From Rothia sp. SD9660Na (GTDB lineage: Bacteria; Actinomycetota; Actinomycetes; Actinomycetales; Micrococcaceae), in the NCBI RefSeq assembly GCF_030064065.1, contig NZ_CP125946.1, positions 1,674,001-1,738,000 of the forward strand: DNA of 64,000 bases, given 5' to 3'. The notes below the pieces were generated by a model. That model saw only the letters and a program-made list of their open reading frames with translations. It had not been told where the DNA came from and did not search any database. A program made the translations under genes and the position numbers. Positions 38,136 through 47,068 of this stretch are shown here, in pieces (position 1 is the stretch's first letter; each line of letters starts with the position of its first letter).

Positions 38136-38186
38136 AGCCTACCCCGCCGCCGTCCGCCCACGGACAAAAGCGGGGTGGGCTTTTTT
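38136..38186 (+). terminator. terminator of the nitroreductase gene
   Basis: AGCCTACCCCGC pairs with GCGGGGTGGGCT with an inner GTCCG/CGGAC stem, then six T on the plus strand. Confidence 0.8.
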
Positions 38187-38216
38187 ACATAGAAATAACT
38201 ACCTCTTGAAACCATT

Positions 38217-38232
38217 TTGTACAAGATGTACT
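38217..38232. promoter_or_regulatory. candidate operator of the second TA module
   Basis: TTGTACAAGATGTACT, containing a TGTACA core and a second TGTAC, 9 bp before the antitoxin start. The half-site is the same as in the YefM/YoeB operator at 5291-5306. Confidence 0.55.
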
Positions 38233-38240
38233 TTTAAGTC

Positions 38241-38486
38241 ATGACTACAGCAACCCTCTCAGAGTTCCGTGCAAATCAAAGCGATTACATTGCGGCAGCA
38301 CAAAAAGCACCCGTAGAGCTCACTTCACGCGGGGCAAAACGCCGGGCAGTTGTGGTATCTCCTGATTTTTTTGACCGCGCCATCAAAGCCCTTGAAGACC
38401 AGGCAGATATCGCAGACGCCACAAAAGCACGCTCAGAGAATGAAAGAATCAGTCACGAAGATCTGCTTAAGGAACTCGGCTTGTAA
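38241..38486 (+). CDS. Phd/YefM-family antitoxin
   Basis: 81-residue antitoxin. N-terminal DNA-binding segment TLSEFRANQSDYIAAAQKAPVELTSRG, the conserved VVVSPDFFDRAIKALED block, then a polar, probably unfolded tail (ENERISHEDLLKELGL) that would wrap the toxin. It is followed 9 bp later by a RelE-family toxin. It differs clearly from the yefM of this window, so the modules are not simple duplicates. Confidence 0.87.
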   Translation: MTTATLSEFRANQSDYIAAAQKAPVELTSRGAKRRAVVVSPDFFDRAIKALEDQADIADATKARSENERISHEDLLKELGL

Positions 38487-38495
38487 CTGACGTCC

Positions 38496-38753
38496 ATGCC
38501 CTACACCATCACCTATACCCCTACCGCAGCCAGAACACTCAAGAAGCTGGATCGGCAGATAGCCCGACAAATTATCACAGCAATAGAAGCCCTGCAGAGC
38601 AACCCCTACCCTCAGGGAGCAATTCAGCTCAAGGGTGGTGCCGGTGAGCTCCGAATCCGCACAGGAAATTACAGAATCATCTACGAAGTAGAACACGGGG
38701 AACTGGTTATATTAGTGCTCAAACTAGGGCATAGACGAGAAGTCTACAGATAA
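38496..38753 (+). CDS. RelE-family toxin
   Basis: 85-residue RelE/ParE superfamily protein, probable mRNA interferase. Typical blocks: YTPTAARTLKKLDRQIARQI, NPYPQGAIQLKGGAGELRIRTGNYRIIYEV and the C-terminal VLKLGHRREVYR. The G-x-YRIIYEV and terminal HRxxVYR residues mark the RelE rather than the YoeB group. Partner is the antitoxin upstream. No terminator was found before the GNAT gene. Confidence 0.9.
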   Translation: MPYTITYTPTAARTLKKLDRQIARQIITAIEALQSNPYPQGAIQLKGGAGELRIRTGNYRIIYEVEHGELVILVLKLGHRREVYR

Positions 38754-38843
38754 GATACCAGTATTCCCTTTCCAGCCAAGAAAAAGTAATTGCTCTAAGA
38801 CCCCATGCACAAGGTCTAGCTCTAAATATCTACCCTTGAAATC

Positions 38844-39329
38844 ATGCTAACCTACACTTATCGCGCGCTCAGCGCAGAAGATACTCCTCTGCTCGAACAA
38901 GCGACTCTGGGAACCATGAACTGGTGTGGGCCGCGTTTCACGCTCACGGACGTCCGCACCCGTCCTGAATTTTCCCACTACACCCGTTGTAAACCAGCAC
39001 GCGGCGATTTTGGTATCGCCGCATACCACGATGAAGAACCAGCTGGGGTAGTCTGGGCCCTCTACTTGTCAGCGGACGACCCCGGTTACGGTTACATCGA
39101 CGAAACAACCCCCGAAGTCAGCCTCTGGGTATCAGAAGAGCACCGCGGCCGCGGTCTTGGCCGTGTGCTTCTACATGCCATCATTTCAGAAGCTGCCACC
39201 AGAAACTTGAACCAGATGAGCCTCTCTGTAGAAGCCGATAACTTCGCCCGCAACCTCTACCTAGCTGAGGGCTTCGCACCTGTAGTAGGCCGTGAAAAGG
39301 ACGGGGTGATGCTGCGAATACTGTCATAA
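38844..39329 (+). CDS. GNAT-family N-acetyltransferase
   Basis: Acetyl-CoA-dependent transferase of unknown substrate. The acetyl-CoA loop is EEHRGRGLGRVLL, with the C-terminal AEGFAPVVGREKDG block typical of the family. 161 residues. It lies convergent to the rplT operon and follows the toxin-antitoxin pair by about 90 bp; GC content resembles the chromosome. No motif tells whether it acts on an antibiotic, a protein or a metabolite. Confidence 0.85.
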   Translation: MLTYTYRALSAEDTPLLEQATLGTMNWCGPRFTLTDVRTRPEFSHYTRCKPARGDFGIAAYHDEEPAGVVWALYLSADDPGYGYIDETTPEVSLWVSEEHRGRGLGRVLLHAIISEAATRNLNQMSLSVEADNFARNLYLAEGFAPVVGREKDGVMLRILS

Positions 39330-39386
39330 AGACAGCAACCTTGTGCCGCTGCCGACACGCCAGCCCCAACATTTACCGCAAAATAC

Positions 39387-39443
39387 AAGGACGCCGCCCC
39401 CTTGCTCCCCTGCCCAGCGGCAGGAAAGCGGGAGGCGGCGTCC
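39387..39443. terminator. palindromic GGACGC element B (bidirectional terminator)
   Basis: AAGGACGCCGCC pairs with GGCGGCGTCC, around a CCTGCC/GGCAGG core hairpin. Nearly the same order and sequence as element A at 2258-2317. It lies between convergent GNAT and rplT. A further short hairpin CCCCACCT/AGGTGGGG follows at about 39447-39466. Confidence 0.7.
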
Positions 39444-39485
39444 GCACCCCACCTGCTAGGTGGGGAAAGACAAACCTAAAAAGAT

Positions 39486-39869
39486 TTAGGCAGCCTTGGG
39501 AGCTGAAGTGTCCTCAGGCAGGTTGTTCTTAGCGATTTCAACCAGAGCTGAGAAAGCAGCAGGCTCGTTAACAGCCAGCTCAGCCAGCATACGACGGTCA
39601 ACCTCAACCTCAGCAGCCTTCAGGCCCTGGATGAAGCGGTTGTAGGTCAGGCCCTCAGCGCGTGCAGCTGCGTTGATACGCTGGATCCAGAGACGACGGA
39701 AGTCGCCCTTCTTCTTACGACGGTGGTCGTAGCTGTATACCAGTGAGTGAGTGACCTGTTCCTTAGCCTTACGGTAAAGGCGTGAACGCTGGCCACGGTA
39801 GCCTGATGCACGATCAAGGATTACTCGGCGCTTCTTGTGCGCGTTAACCGCGCGCTTCACACGTGCCAC
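39486..39869 (-). CDS. rplT: ribosomal protein L20
   Basis: Large-subunit assembly protein. The very basic N-terminal arm ([15 protein letters not shown]) and the conserved globular part ([25 protein letters not shown]) are complete in 127 residues. The start is a GTG with AGGAG seven bases upstream. Last gene of infC-rpmI-rplT. In relatives the rRNA methyltransferase and pheST follow; here the terminator element and the defence island follow instead. Confidence 0.97.
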   Translation of the reverse strand: MARVKRAVNAHKKRRVILDRASGYRGQRSRLYRKAKEQVTHSLVYSYDHRRKKKGDFRRLWIQRINAAARAEGLTYNRFIQGLKAAEVEVDRRMLAELAVNEPAAFSALVEIAKNNLPEDTSAPKAA

Positions 39870-39983
39870 GTGTGTCTCCTAACGTCTTGTGTCCTACCCA
39901 GCTAAAAATCTAGCGCTGGTGCAGGAGAGAAAATATCTACTTTTGGTGCGCCCTTGCGGGGCGAAGCTTCAAAAAGAAGGAGG

Positions 39984-40178
39984 TTACTTGCCCAGCATCT
40001 TCTTGATGACCTTAGCCTGGCCGCCGGTTACGATCTGGTCAGATGCCAGACGACGGGTCAGACGGGATGACTTGTGCTCGAGGTAGTGGCGGCGGTTGGC
40101 CTGCTGGCGCTTAACCTTGCCAGTACCGGTGAGCTTGAAGCGCTTCTTAGCACCAGAGTGGGTCTTCTGCTTCGGCAT
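39984..40178 (-). CDS. rpmI: ribosomal protein L35
   Basis: 64-residue basic protein with the L35 signature [15 protein letters not shown] and [17 protein letters not shown] use the ATG at 40178 with AAGGAG nine bases before it; the open frame up to 40241 is not supported. Middle gene of the IF3 operon. Confidence 0.96.
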   Translation of the reverse strand: MPKQKTHSGAKKRFKLTGTGKVKRQQANRRHYLEHKSSRLTRRLASDQIVTGGQAKVIKKMLGK

Positions 40179-40202
40179 GAGCCGATTCTCCTTACGTTCT
40201 AC

Positions 40203-40290
40203 CCTCGCCCCGGTTACGGGGTGAGGAACTGAAAAACTCAACGTCCCCGGCGGGCGGGGAAGTTTTAAGGGTGTTCTGCCCGCCCACCGG
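40203..40290 (-). other. two hairpins between infC and rpmI
   Basis: 40203-40226: CCTCGCCCCG/CGGGGTGAGG around GTTA. 40247-40290: CCGG-GGGCGGG/CCCGCCC-CCGG with one mismatch and a 20-nt loop. L20 represses its own operon through structured RNA in several bacteria, so this could be such a site; no terminator T run follows. Confidence 0.45.
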
Positions 40291-40381
40291 TGCCTTTATT
40301 TCTCAATAAAAACGGCGGTAAGCGGACGACGACCAAGCACGAAACCCTACACGAGCTTGCACCTGGTTGTCTAAACAGCTC

Positions 40382-41032
40382 CTATTCGGCTGACGCCTGT
40401 GCCTTGAGCTCCTCAGGCATTGCATCTGCCAGGGAGTTAGTTACAGGGGTTGCCTCGGTGGTGTTGACGCGTTCGCGACCCTTGCGGCCACCTGACTTCT
40501 GGCTCTCACGGCGGGCTTCCTGCTTGCCGCGAAGCGGGGCAAGAACCATCACCATGTTGCGACCGTCAACGCGAGGGTTGGACTCTACGGTGCCAACCTC
40601 GGTCAGGTCGTTCGCCATGCGTTCAAGCAGTCGCACACCCATCTCGGGGCGCTGCTGTTCACGACCACGGAACTGAATCATAGCCTTGACCTTGTCACCG
40701 CCAGCTAGGAAACGACGTGCGTGCCCGACCTTGGTTTCGTAGTCATGGGTATCAATCTTGAGGCGGAAACGGATTTCCTTCAAAGAAGCATTGACCTGCT
40801 TCTTACGAGATTCACGTGCCTTGACTGCGGCTTCGTACTTGTACTTGCCGAAGTCCATAAGCTTGCACACAGGCGGCTTAGCGTTGGGAGCAACCTCAAC
40901 CAGGTCAAGGTCAGACTCCTGAGCAAGACGCAGTGCATCTTCTACGCGGACAATACCGACCTGTTCACCGCCGGGGCCGACGAGTCGAACTTCCGGAACG
41001 CGAATGCGGTCGTTGATGCGTGGATCGCTAAT
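40382..41032 (-). CDS. infC: translation initiation factor IF-3
   Basis: Binds the 30S subunit and checks start codon pairing. The protein reads [19 protein letters not shown] at the N-terminus, then the linker [15 protein letters not shown] and the C-terminal domain, 216 residues. The start codon is ATT at 41032, with AGGAG seven bases upstream. No ATG, GTG or TTG fits, and ATT is the known unusual start of infC, used for self-control because IF-3 rejects it. A C-terminal extension of about 30 Glu/Ala/Thr-rich residues follows the domain. Confidence 0.95.
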   Translation of the reverse strand: MSDPRINDRIRVPEVRLVGPGGEQVGIVRVEDALRLAQESDLDLVEVAPNAKPPVCKLMDFGKYKYEAAVKARESRKKQVNASLKEIRFRLKIDTHDYETKVGHARRFLAGGDKVKAMIQFRGREQQRPEMGVRLLERMANDLTEVGTVESNPRVDGRNMVMVLAPLRGKQEARRESQKSGGRKGRERVNTTEATPVTNSLADAMPEELKAQASAE

Positions 41033-41088
41033 GACAAAGCTCCTGTTGCTTGTGGTGGGGGTGTCCCCCGTGAATTTCTGTGGGAGCG

Positions 41089-41123
41089 AAAAAGCCCCCG
41101 GTTGCGGCTAGCAAGCGGAGGCT
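41089..41123 (-). terminator. attenuator in the infC leader
   Basis: Minus strand: AGCCTCCGCTTGC pairs with GCAACCGGGGGCT over 13 positions with one mismatch and one G-T pair, followed by TTTTT. It lies between the promoter and infC, with no gene upstream on this strand to end, so it must act as a leader terminator. A GGGGG/CCCCC hairpin (about 41057-41069) follows near the ribosome-binding site. Confidence 0.65.
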
Positions 41124-41274
41124 CCAGTTACCTACCCGCACTTGAGGGAGCGGACGCCGGCAGGCGGCGCTGCTACCATTTTTGCTTCCCAGAGGGAGGC
41201 TGCGGGTGCTGACCCGGTCGCCAGAGTTGGCGGCAGCGGGTGGGAACCTGGGTTCCACTTGCAAACAGCTCTTA

Positions 41275-41303
41275 ACATTACTGGGTTAGGGGCGGTTTTT
41301 CAA
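41275..41303 (-). promoter_or_regulatory. promoter of infC-rpmI-rplT
   Basis: Minus strand TTGAAA (41303-41298), 17-bp spacer, TAATGT (41280-41275). It gives a leader of about 235 nt before the ATT start. The rest of 41033-41400 holds no gene. Confidence 0.6.
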
Positions 41304-41400
41304 GGGTTTTGGCTGTTTTTCTTGGGGCGGACGTCGGTGGTCGGGTTGAGTGTGACGGGCGATTCACGCTCGGCGGGGTTGGTGTGAGATTCTAGTAACC

Positions 41401-41820
41401 ATGAGCAACGAAACTAGCTACCGTTTTGAAGAGTCCTCTGAGCAGGGCGAGGCACTGCCTGAAGGCCTGACTGCCGAGCAGGTTGAAGAAGTTAACGCCC
41501 AGATGCGCGATATCGCTGAGGTGCCCGCTGTTGAGGTGATCACCACCTCTGCTGTTCACCTGATGAGCGCTGCTGCCGTCAAGTGCGGCCTGGCTGCTGA
41601 AGAGAACGCCGAAGACCTCAAAGATCTTGATGAGGCTCGCAAGCTGATTACCGCCCTGGCAGGTTTCGTTACCGCTGCGGCGCCCGAGATTGGTTCACAG
41701 CACGCCGCTCCCCTGCGTGACGGCCTGCGTTCCCTACAGTTGGCCTTCCGCGAGGCGTCTCCCTACCCAGATGCCCCCGGCAAGGGCCCCGGCGAAAAGT
41801 TCACCGGGCCGGTCTTCTAA
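41401..41820 (+). CDS. DUF1844 family protein
   Basis: 139-residue cytoplasmic protein. The central helical block AVEVITTSAVHLMSAAAVKCGL and the following DLDEARKLITALAGFV match DUF1844, a family that in actinobacteria sits next to infC, as here (divergent). It has an acidic N-terminus and no membrane segment. Function unknown. There is no Shine-Dalgarno sequence directly before the ATG, so the message may be leaderless. Confidence 0.85.
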   Translation: MSNETSYRFEESSEQGEALPEGLTAEQVEEVNAQMRDIAEVPAVEVITTSAVHLMSAAAVKCGLAAEENAEDLKDLDEARKLITALAGFVTAAAPEIGSQHAAPLRDGLRSLQLAFREASPYPDAPGKGPGEKFTGPVF

Positions 41821-42737
41821 GCCGACGCCAGGGCAATCTGTACAGAGTCAGCCTGCTCGGCGATGACCCGGTTCAGGGCGAGCCCCTGCTGGAAGGTCTG
41901 CACGATCTGGTTGACCTGCTCCTGGGTAAGGCCGGGCCGGAGCTTGAGCATAATCTTGAGTTCTGGCCCGTGCCCGCCGCCTGCGAGCACGCGTCCGCTC
42001 GCGGTCTGCGAGTACACGCCGGTGCCGGGGCCTGCCTCAACCGCGACAACAGCTGACAGGGGCGCAGCAATGTTGCTGAGTTCCTGGGCAACCTGCTGGT
42101 TACGGTAGGAGGGCACCCATTCTTCGCCCTTGGCAATGGCCCAGAAGGCGGGGCGGCGGAGCACGAAGGTGAGGTCAGCGCCCGGGTCTACCACGATGAG
42201 CTGGTTGTCATCTTCTACGGCTGACAGGGCGGTTTTGCGCATGTCAGCGGCAACCGGGCGAGCTAGGTCGTGCCAGGCGGTGAGCGCGTCCACGTTAGTG
42301 AAGACCGGTAGGGCACGGCGTCCGTCCGGAGCCTGAATACTGACCAGGGCCATATCCGATTCTTTGTCTGAGACTAGCCCCTGCTCGGTAATTTCTGCCT
42401 GTGATAGTTGAGCCACCACGGGTGCGAAAATGCGCACTGAGCGTAGGGCGTCAACCACGGCAACCTCATCGACCTTACCGGCTTTGAAAGCTTCAAGAAC
42501 CTTGAGCAGGGCGGGGTCAGTTTTTCCGTCGTCGCCGGGGAACTGGTGGGTGTGGCTGGTTCCCTCCCCCAGGTTGCGCCCTTCCCAGGGCTGCCCGCCG
42601 GTATCGGTTTTTTGACCGGCGGACGCCAGCTGGGCAGCGATATGTGCAGGTAACTCCCGGCGGGGTGCGCTGGGGTCTCCGGGGTTGCCGTGCCCGTGGG
42701 TGTGGGCGCGGTGCACGCGATCTGAAAAGTCTGTCAC
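41817..42737 (-). CDS. SseB family protein
   Basis: 306 residues, with SseB N-terminal-like domain features (SDMALVSIQAPDGRRALPVFTNVDALTAWHD, then LIVVDPGADLTFVLRRPAFWAIAKG). The first 70 residues are His/Gly/Pro-rich and probably disordered. It starts with GTG overlapping the stop of the HisA gene and ends with a four-base overlap against the convergent DUF1844 gene. In actinobacteria it commonly follows hisA, but its task is not known. Confidence 0.82.
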   Translation of the reverse strand: MTDFSDRVHRAHTHGHGNPGDPSAPRRELPAHIAAQLASAGQKTDTGGQPWEGRNLGEGTSHTHQFPGDDGKTDPALLKVLEAFKAGKVDEVAVVDALRSVRIFAPVVAQLSQAEITEQGLVSDKESDMALVSIQAPDGRRALPVFTNVDALTAWHDLARPVAADMRKTALSAVEDDNQLIVVDPGADLTFVLRRPAFWAIAKGEEWVPSYRNQQVAQELSNIAAPLSAVVAVEAGPGTGVYSQTASGRVLAGGGHGPELKIMLKLRPGLTQEQVNQIVQTFQQGLALNRVIAEQADSVQIALASA

Positions 42738-43468
42738 TAGGGGCGACCTGCGACGTCGAGTGCCTGGGCCAGGGTGAATTTGCCGGCGTAGAGGGCCTTG
42801 CCGGTGATAGCGCCCTCAACTCCGTGGGGCACCATGGTGCGCAGGGCTGCGATGTCGTCCAGAGTTGCGATACCGCCGGAGGCGACCACCGGCTTATCGG
42901 TGCGCTCAGCAACCTTGCGCAGAAGTTCCAGGTTGGGGCCCTGCAGGGTGCCGTCCTTGGTGACGTCGGTGACGACGTAGCGGGCACAGCCGTCGTCATT
43001 CAGGCGGTCGAGAACCTCCCAGAGGTTGCCGCCTTCTTTGGTCCAGCCGCGGGCAGCCAGTACGTCCCCGCGGACATCCAGCCCAACAGCGATAACATCG
43101 CCGTGCTCGGTGATGACCTTGCGGGTCCACTCGGGGTTTTCGAGGGCAGCGGTGCCGAGGTTAATGCGGGCGGGGTTAAGCGACAGGGCTCGTTCCAGGG
43201 ATTCGTCGTCGCGGATACCGCCCGACATCTCAATCTTGATGGAAAGTTCCTGAGCTACCTCAGTCAGAATCTCGATGTTGTCGCCGCGGCCAAAGGCAGC
43301 GTCGAGATCGACCAGGTGCAGCCACTCAGCACCGGCATTCTGCCACTCTAGGGCAGCTTCAACGGGGGAACCGTAGTTGGTTTCCGATCCGGCTTCGCCC
43401 TGCACCAGGCGCACGGCCTGGCCGTTGGCTACATCGACCGCGGGCAACAGTTCGAGACGATCAGTCAT
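42737..43468 (-). CDS. priA: phosphoribosyl isomerase PriA/HisA
   Basis: ProFAR isomerase of histidine synthesis. Actinobacterial PriA enzymes also act as TrpF in tryptophan synthesis. Features: [19 protein letters not shown], the conserved Asp of [32 protein letters not shown] and [12 protein letters not shown], 243 residues. The match to the bifunctional group is by overall resemblance; TrpF activity cannot be proved here. AAGGAG precedes the ATG. Confidence 0.92.
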   Translation of the reverse strand: MTDRLELLPAVDVANGQAVRLVQGEAGSETNYGSPVEAALEWQNAGAEWLHLVDLDAAFGRGDNIEILTEVAQELSIKIEMSGGIRDDESLERALSLNPARINLGTAALENPEWTRKVITEHGDVIAVGLDVRGDVLAARGWTKEGGNLWEVLDRLNDDGCARYVVTDVTKDGTLQGPNLELLRKVAERTDKPVVASGGIATLDDIAALRTMVPHGVEGAITGKALYAGKFTLAQALDVAGRP

Positions 43469-43522
43469 TGTTCTCTCCTTGGGAGTAGGTCGGTAAAAAT
43501 CTAGGTCTAGGGGGGCGGCGGG

Positions 43523-43693
43523 CTAGCTGTAGTTCATCACGACGTACAGGCCGTACCCGGCAAAGGCTAGGCCCACCAGCAGCAGCACCAGCTGAGCTAC
43601 CCAGGTAATTTTTTGCTTGTAGAAGGAGTAGGCTCCGCCGATGAACATCATGCCTACGGTCATGAGCAGTAGCCCGGACGTTGTAGCTGACAT
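43523..43693 (-). CDS. small membrane protein between hisH and priA
   Basis: A 56-residue frame with two hydrophobic helices (about residues 6-24 and 31-52) joined by a short YKQK loop. It begins right after the hisH stop (3-bp gap), so it is placed like an operon member. Similar short two-helix proteins often lie beside hisA/hisH in Micrococcaceae; I do not know a function. The ribosome-binding site is weak, so translation may be coupled. Confidence 0.7.
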   Translation of the reverse strand: MSATTSGLLLMTVGMMFIGGAYSFYKQKITWVAQLVLLLVGLAFAGYGLYVVMNYS

Positions 43694-43696
43694 ACC

Positions 43697-44377
43697 CTAC
43701 TTCGCCCCGTCTAAACGCCCGGTTACAGGCAGGGAATTGATCCAGTTCTTGAGCAGGCGGATGCCAGCCTCACCCGACTTTTCGGGGTGGAACTGGGTGG
43801 CAGCTAGGGGCCCGTTTTCGACCGCCGCGATAAAGTCACCGCCGTGGTGAGCCCAGGTAACCTGCGGCGGCAGCATGGCTTCGTTGTTCTGGTCGAAGGT
43901 CCATTCTTGCACCCCGTAGGAGTGCACAAAGTAGAAGCGTTCGTTCTCAATACCGGCAAAGAGCCTAGACCCTTCAGGTGCACGGACGGTATTCCACCCC
44001 ATATGGGGCACAACCTCGGCTTTGAGCTTCTCAACGGTGCCAGGCCACTCGCCCAGGCCATGGGCTTCAACTCCGTGCTCAACGCCCTTGTCGAACATGA
44101 CCTGCAGGCCTACGCAGATACCGAGCACGGGGCGTCCGCCCGCAACGCGCCTGCCAATCATGCGGATAGCATCTGCTTCTTTCAGGCCGTCCATGACGGC
44201 CTTGAAAGCGCCAACGCCAGGTACGACCAAGCCGTCTGCACCCAGCACGTCTGTCTCCTTGCGGGACAGCACCACGTGGGCGCCGGCTTCTTCAAGGGCG
44301 CGGACGGCTGAGCGCACGTTCCCTGCCCCGTAGTCAAGGACGGTGACGGTGGGCTTCTGCTGTAAAGTCTCGCTCAT
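43697..44377 (-). CDS. hisH: imidazole glycerol phosphate synthase, glutaminase subunit
   Basis: Supplies ammonia to HisF in histidine synthesis. Class I glutaminase triad: nucleophile Cys88 in GICVGLQ, the His in QFHPEKSG and its Glu neighbour near residue 205. [10 protein letters not shown] is the usual N-terminus. 226 residues. It overlaps the hisB stop by one base. hisF is not in this window. Confidence 0.95.
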   Translation of the reverse strand: MSETLQQKPTVTVLDYGAGNVRSAVRALEEAGAHVVLSRKETDVLGADGLVVPGVGAFKAVMDGLKEADAIRMIGRRVAGGRPVLGICVGLQVMFDKGVEHGVEAHGLGEWPGTVEKLKAEVVPHMGWNTVRAPEGSRLFAGIENERFYFVHSYGVQEWTFDQNNEAMLPPQVTWAHHGGDFIAAVENGPLAATQFHPEKSGEAGIRLLKNWINSLPVTGRLDGAK

Positions 44378-45009
44378 TAGAGGGCCCCCTTGGTGGAGGG
44401 GATGCCGGCGTGGCGGGGGTCGGGCTCTACTGCCTGACGCAGGGCGCGGGCGAGAGCCTTGAACTGGGCTTCAGCGATATGGTGGGGGTCGCGCCCGCCC
44501 AACAGGGTGATGTGCAGGCAGATACCGGCGTGATAGGCAAAAGCCTCAAAGACGTGGCGCACCATAGACCCGGTGAAGTGCCCACCAATGAGGTGGTATT
44601 CGAAGCCTTCGGGCTCGCCAGTGTGGACCAGGTAAGGGCGGCCAGAAATATCGACCACGGCAGAGGCAAGAGCTTCATCAAGGGGCACGGTGGCAGTACC
44701 GAAGCGGCGGATGCCTGCCTTATCGCCCAGGGCCTGACGGAGAACCTCACCGAGCACAATGCCGGTGTCTTCAACGGTGTGGTGCACATCGATGTGGGTA
44801 TCGCCGGAGCATTTGATGGTCATATCAATCAGGGAGTGCTTAGACAGGGCGGTGAGCATGTGGTCATAGAAGGGAACGCCAGTGTCGATGTCTGAGACGC
44901 CGGTGCCGTCCAGGTTAATTTCGACGCTGACGGAGGACTCGCTGGTGGTGCGCTCCATCTGTGCGATGCGGGGGCCGATGCCAGTGGATGATTCGGTGGG
45001 AACTACCAT
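44377..45009 (-). CDS. hisB: imidazoleglycerol-phosphate dehydratase
   Basis: Dehydrates imidazole glycerol phosphate with manganese. Duplicated metal motifs HDxHH-type are present ([12 protein letters not shown] and [11 protein letters not shown]). 210 residues; the single-function form without phosphatase, as expected in actinobacteria. Start at the ATG at 45009. Confidence 0.95.
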   Translation of the reverse strand: MVVPTESSTGIGPRIAQMERTTSESSVSVEINLDGTGVSDIDTGVPFYDHMLTALSKHSLIDMTIKCSGDTHIDVHHTVEDTGIVLGEVLRQALGDKAGIRRFGTATVPLDEALASAVVDISGRPYLVHTGEPEGFEYHLIGGHFTGSMVRHVFEAFAYHAGICLHITLLGGRDPHHIAEAQFKALARALRQAVEPDPRHAGIPSTKGAL

Positions 45010-45062
45010 GTCTGTCTCTTTTTCTGAAGGTTCTTGCCGGGGTGAGGATGGGTGCGGGGCGC

Positions 45063-46172
45063 TTACCGTTCGAAGGTCTGCACGTAGTCGGTGAGGTGGT
45101 CTAAGAAGGCGCTGGTCTCTGCTTCAGTACCGGCGGTAACGCGCAGGTAGCCGGGGATTCCGTTATCGCGCACCAGAACGCCGTGCTCCAGCAGGTAGGC
45201 CCAGGCGGCTTTTTCGTCTTTGAGACCGCCGAAGAATACAAAGTTGGAGTCTGAGACAGCGGGCTCTAGCCCTAAACCGGTCAGGTGCTCTACGATACGG
45301 TCGCGCTGGGCGCGGATGTCGTCGACGTTGGCCAGCAGCTGGGTGCGGTGGCGCAGGGCTGCAATAGCGGTTGCCTGGGTGACAGCTGAGAGGTGGTAGG
45401 GCAGGCGGACCAGGCGGACGGCATCCGCCACAGCAGGGGCAGCTGCAAAGTAGCCCAGGCGGGCACCAGCCAGAGCGAAAGCCTTGCTCATGGTGCGGCT
45501 CACCACCAGGTTAGGGCGACCGTGCAGCAGGGTGAGGGCGTTTTGGGTGCGGTGCTGAGCGAACTCGGCATAGGCCTCGTCGACCACGACGATACCGTTA
45601 TAGGCGACAACGGCATCGTAGACAGCCTCAATGACATCTAGGCCCAGACCTGTGCCTGTGGGGTTGTTGGGTGAACAGAGGATGACAATCGAGGGCTTGT
45701 GTTGCTCAATTTGCTCAACCGCCGATGCTGCAGTCAGTGAGTAGTCGGCTGCGCGGGTACCGGCAATAAAGGCTGTGTTGGTGCCATCTGCCAGCAGGGG
45801 GTACATGGAGTAGGTGGGCACAAAGCTCATGACCGAACGGCCAGGCCCGCCGAAGACCTGCATAAGCTGCTGAAGAATCTCATTGGAGCCGTTGGCTGCC
45901 CAGATGTTCTCGGGAGTCAGACCGTGCCCCAGGTAGTCTGCTAGCTCCGCCCTGAGGGTATCGAACTCGCGGTCGGGGTAGCGGTTGAGGGTTGCGGCAG
46001 CCTCGGCCACATCGCGCTTAATGGCCTCGATGACTTCTTGCGGCATGGGGTGGGTGTTCTCGTTAACGTTGAGGGTTACCGGAACATCAATCATAGGTGC
46101 GCCGTACGGTGAACGGCCCCGCAAATCTTCGCGCAGGGGCAGGGTTTCGAGTGCTGTGGTAGTTTCGGTCAC
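45063..46172 (-). CDS. hisC: histidinol-phosphate aminotransferase
   Basis: PLP-dependent aminotransferase of histidine synthesis. Features: VNENTHPMP near the N-terminus, [15 protein letters not shown], the PLP Lys in [18 protein letters not shown] and the C-terminal Arg (GYLRVT). I start at the GTG at 46172: homologues begin near here, and a -10-like TACACT lies six bases before it with no Shine-Dalgarno space, suggesting a leaderless message. The frame is open up to 46229. First gene of the his cluster. Confidence 0.92.
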   Translation of the reverse strand: MTETTTALETLPLREDLRGRSPYGAPMIDVPVTLNVNENTHPMPQEVIEAIKRDVAEAAATLNRYPDREFDTLRAELADYLGHGLTPENIWAANGSNEILQQLMQVFGGPGRSVMSFVPTYSMYPLLADGTNTAFIAGTRAADYSLTAASAVEQIEQHKPSIVILCSPNNPTGTGLGLDVIEAVYDAVVAYNGIVVVDEAYAEFAQHRTQNALTLLHGRPNLVVSRTMSKAFALAGARLGYFAAAPAVADAVRLVRLPYHLSAVTQATAIAALRHRTQLLANVDDIRAQRDRIVEHLTGLGLEPAVSDSNFVFFGGLKDEKAAWAYLLEHGVLVRDNGIPGYLRVTAGTEAETSAFLDHLTDYVQTFER

Positions 46173-46247
46173 TCCCCTAGTGTAGCGACCTAGCCCCGTA
46201 CGCTGCATTCTTGTTTCGCAGTCTGGCATAGGGCACCGCTCTTTTTC

Positions 46248-46850
46248 TTATTGTGACCGAGTGTAGACAGGTACCTCAAGAACCTGACCGGGAACCAGCT
46301 GTGCGCTGGTGAGGTCGTTAATCTGCATGATGCGATTGATGACGTCTCGATTGTCTTCACCGGGTGCCACATCTGCTGCGATGGTCCAGAGAGTATCGCC
46401 GTGCACAACGGTGACCGTTTGGCTAACCGGAACAACAGGTTCGACAGTGGCACTCTTAGCTTCGCCGGGTGCAAGGAAAGTCAAAGCACCGAGAACCACA
46501 AGAGCCACGAGAGTGAGTAGAGGCAGGCCCCTAAAAACCAGGCGCCCCCGGCGGGTCAGATGGATTTTCTGGCGCTCCTTCTTCGCACTCTGGGGTGGTT
46601 CTACTACTGCACTAGGTTGCTGCGCCGAGCCAGAAACAGCAGGGCGGGAAGGCAGATTCCGCAAGGAAGCTACAGGTTCAGGGCGAGCAGGCACAGGTGC
46701 CGCAAAACGAATACGGTACTGGGGTTGTCGCAGTGCCCCGGCTGATGCGGGTACCTGCGGGTGCTGGCGGACGGTAAAAGTAGCAGCCTGATCAAGGGGC
46801 TTCTTCAAAGAAGTACGAGCCATAAACTCGGGCAAGGCGATGGTGCTCAT
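46248..46850 (-). CDS. LysM-domain membrane protein next to lexA (YneA-like)
   Basis: 200 residues: a cytoplasmic Pro/Arg-rich N-terminus (about 1-100), a basic HLTRRGRLVFRG stretch, one membrane helix (about 108-128) and a C-terminal LysM domain (VVHGDTLWTIAADV, INDLTSAQLVPGQVLEVP). The plan and the place divergent from lexA match the SOS-induced division inhibitors YneA/DivS/ChiZ group, so it may delay division after DNA damage. AGGAG lies eight bases before the ATG at 46850. Two SOS-like boxes lie between it and lexA. Confidence 0.83.
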   Translation of the reverse strand: MSTIALPEFMARTSLKKPLDQAATFTVRQHPQVPASAGALRQPQYRIRFAAPVPARPEPVASLRNLPSRPAVSGSAQQPSAVVEPPQSAKKERQKIHLTRRGRLVFRGLPLLTLVALVVLGALTFLAPGEAKSATVEPVVPVSQTVTVVHGDTLWTIAADVAPGEDNRDVINRIMQINDLTSAQLVPGQVLEVPVYTRSQ

Positions 46851-46891
46851 AAGTCTTTCTCCTGATTCACGCTCAAACATTCAACCAAAAG

Positions 46892-46907
46892 TCGAATCTT
46901 TGTTCTA
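46892..46907. promoter_or_regulatory. SOS box near the LysM gene
   Basis: TCGAATCTTTGTTCTA, close to the actinobacterial LexA site TCGAAC-N4-GTTCGA, 41 bp from the LysM gene start. Confidence 0.6.
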
Positions 46908-46961
46908 AAATTTCTTCGTATCTATGTTCTATCAGAAAAATCGAACATAGTCGAGAAAAAT

Positions 46962-46977
46962 TAGAACAAATGTTTGA
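46962..46977. promoter_or_regulatory. SOS box upstream of lexA
   Basis: TAGAACAAATGTTTGA, a symmetric variant of the LexA consensus. A further half-site TCGAACATAG lies at 46941-46950, so LexA may cover the whole region. Confidence 0.65.
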
Positions 46978-47068
46978 ATAACCTGTTTGCTTGGCATAGT
47001 CTTAGAAGACCACTTGATAGTGAACACCGGGTGGCTGACATTTTAAGAACCAACAGAGACGAGATACC

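Noticed and set aside
27906-39480. Prophage or integrative element for the defence island
   Set aside because: No integrase, transposase, tRNA target or flanking direct repeat was found.
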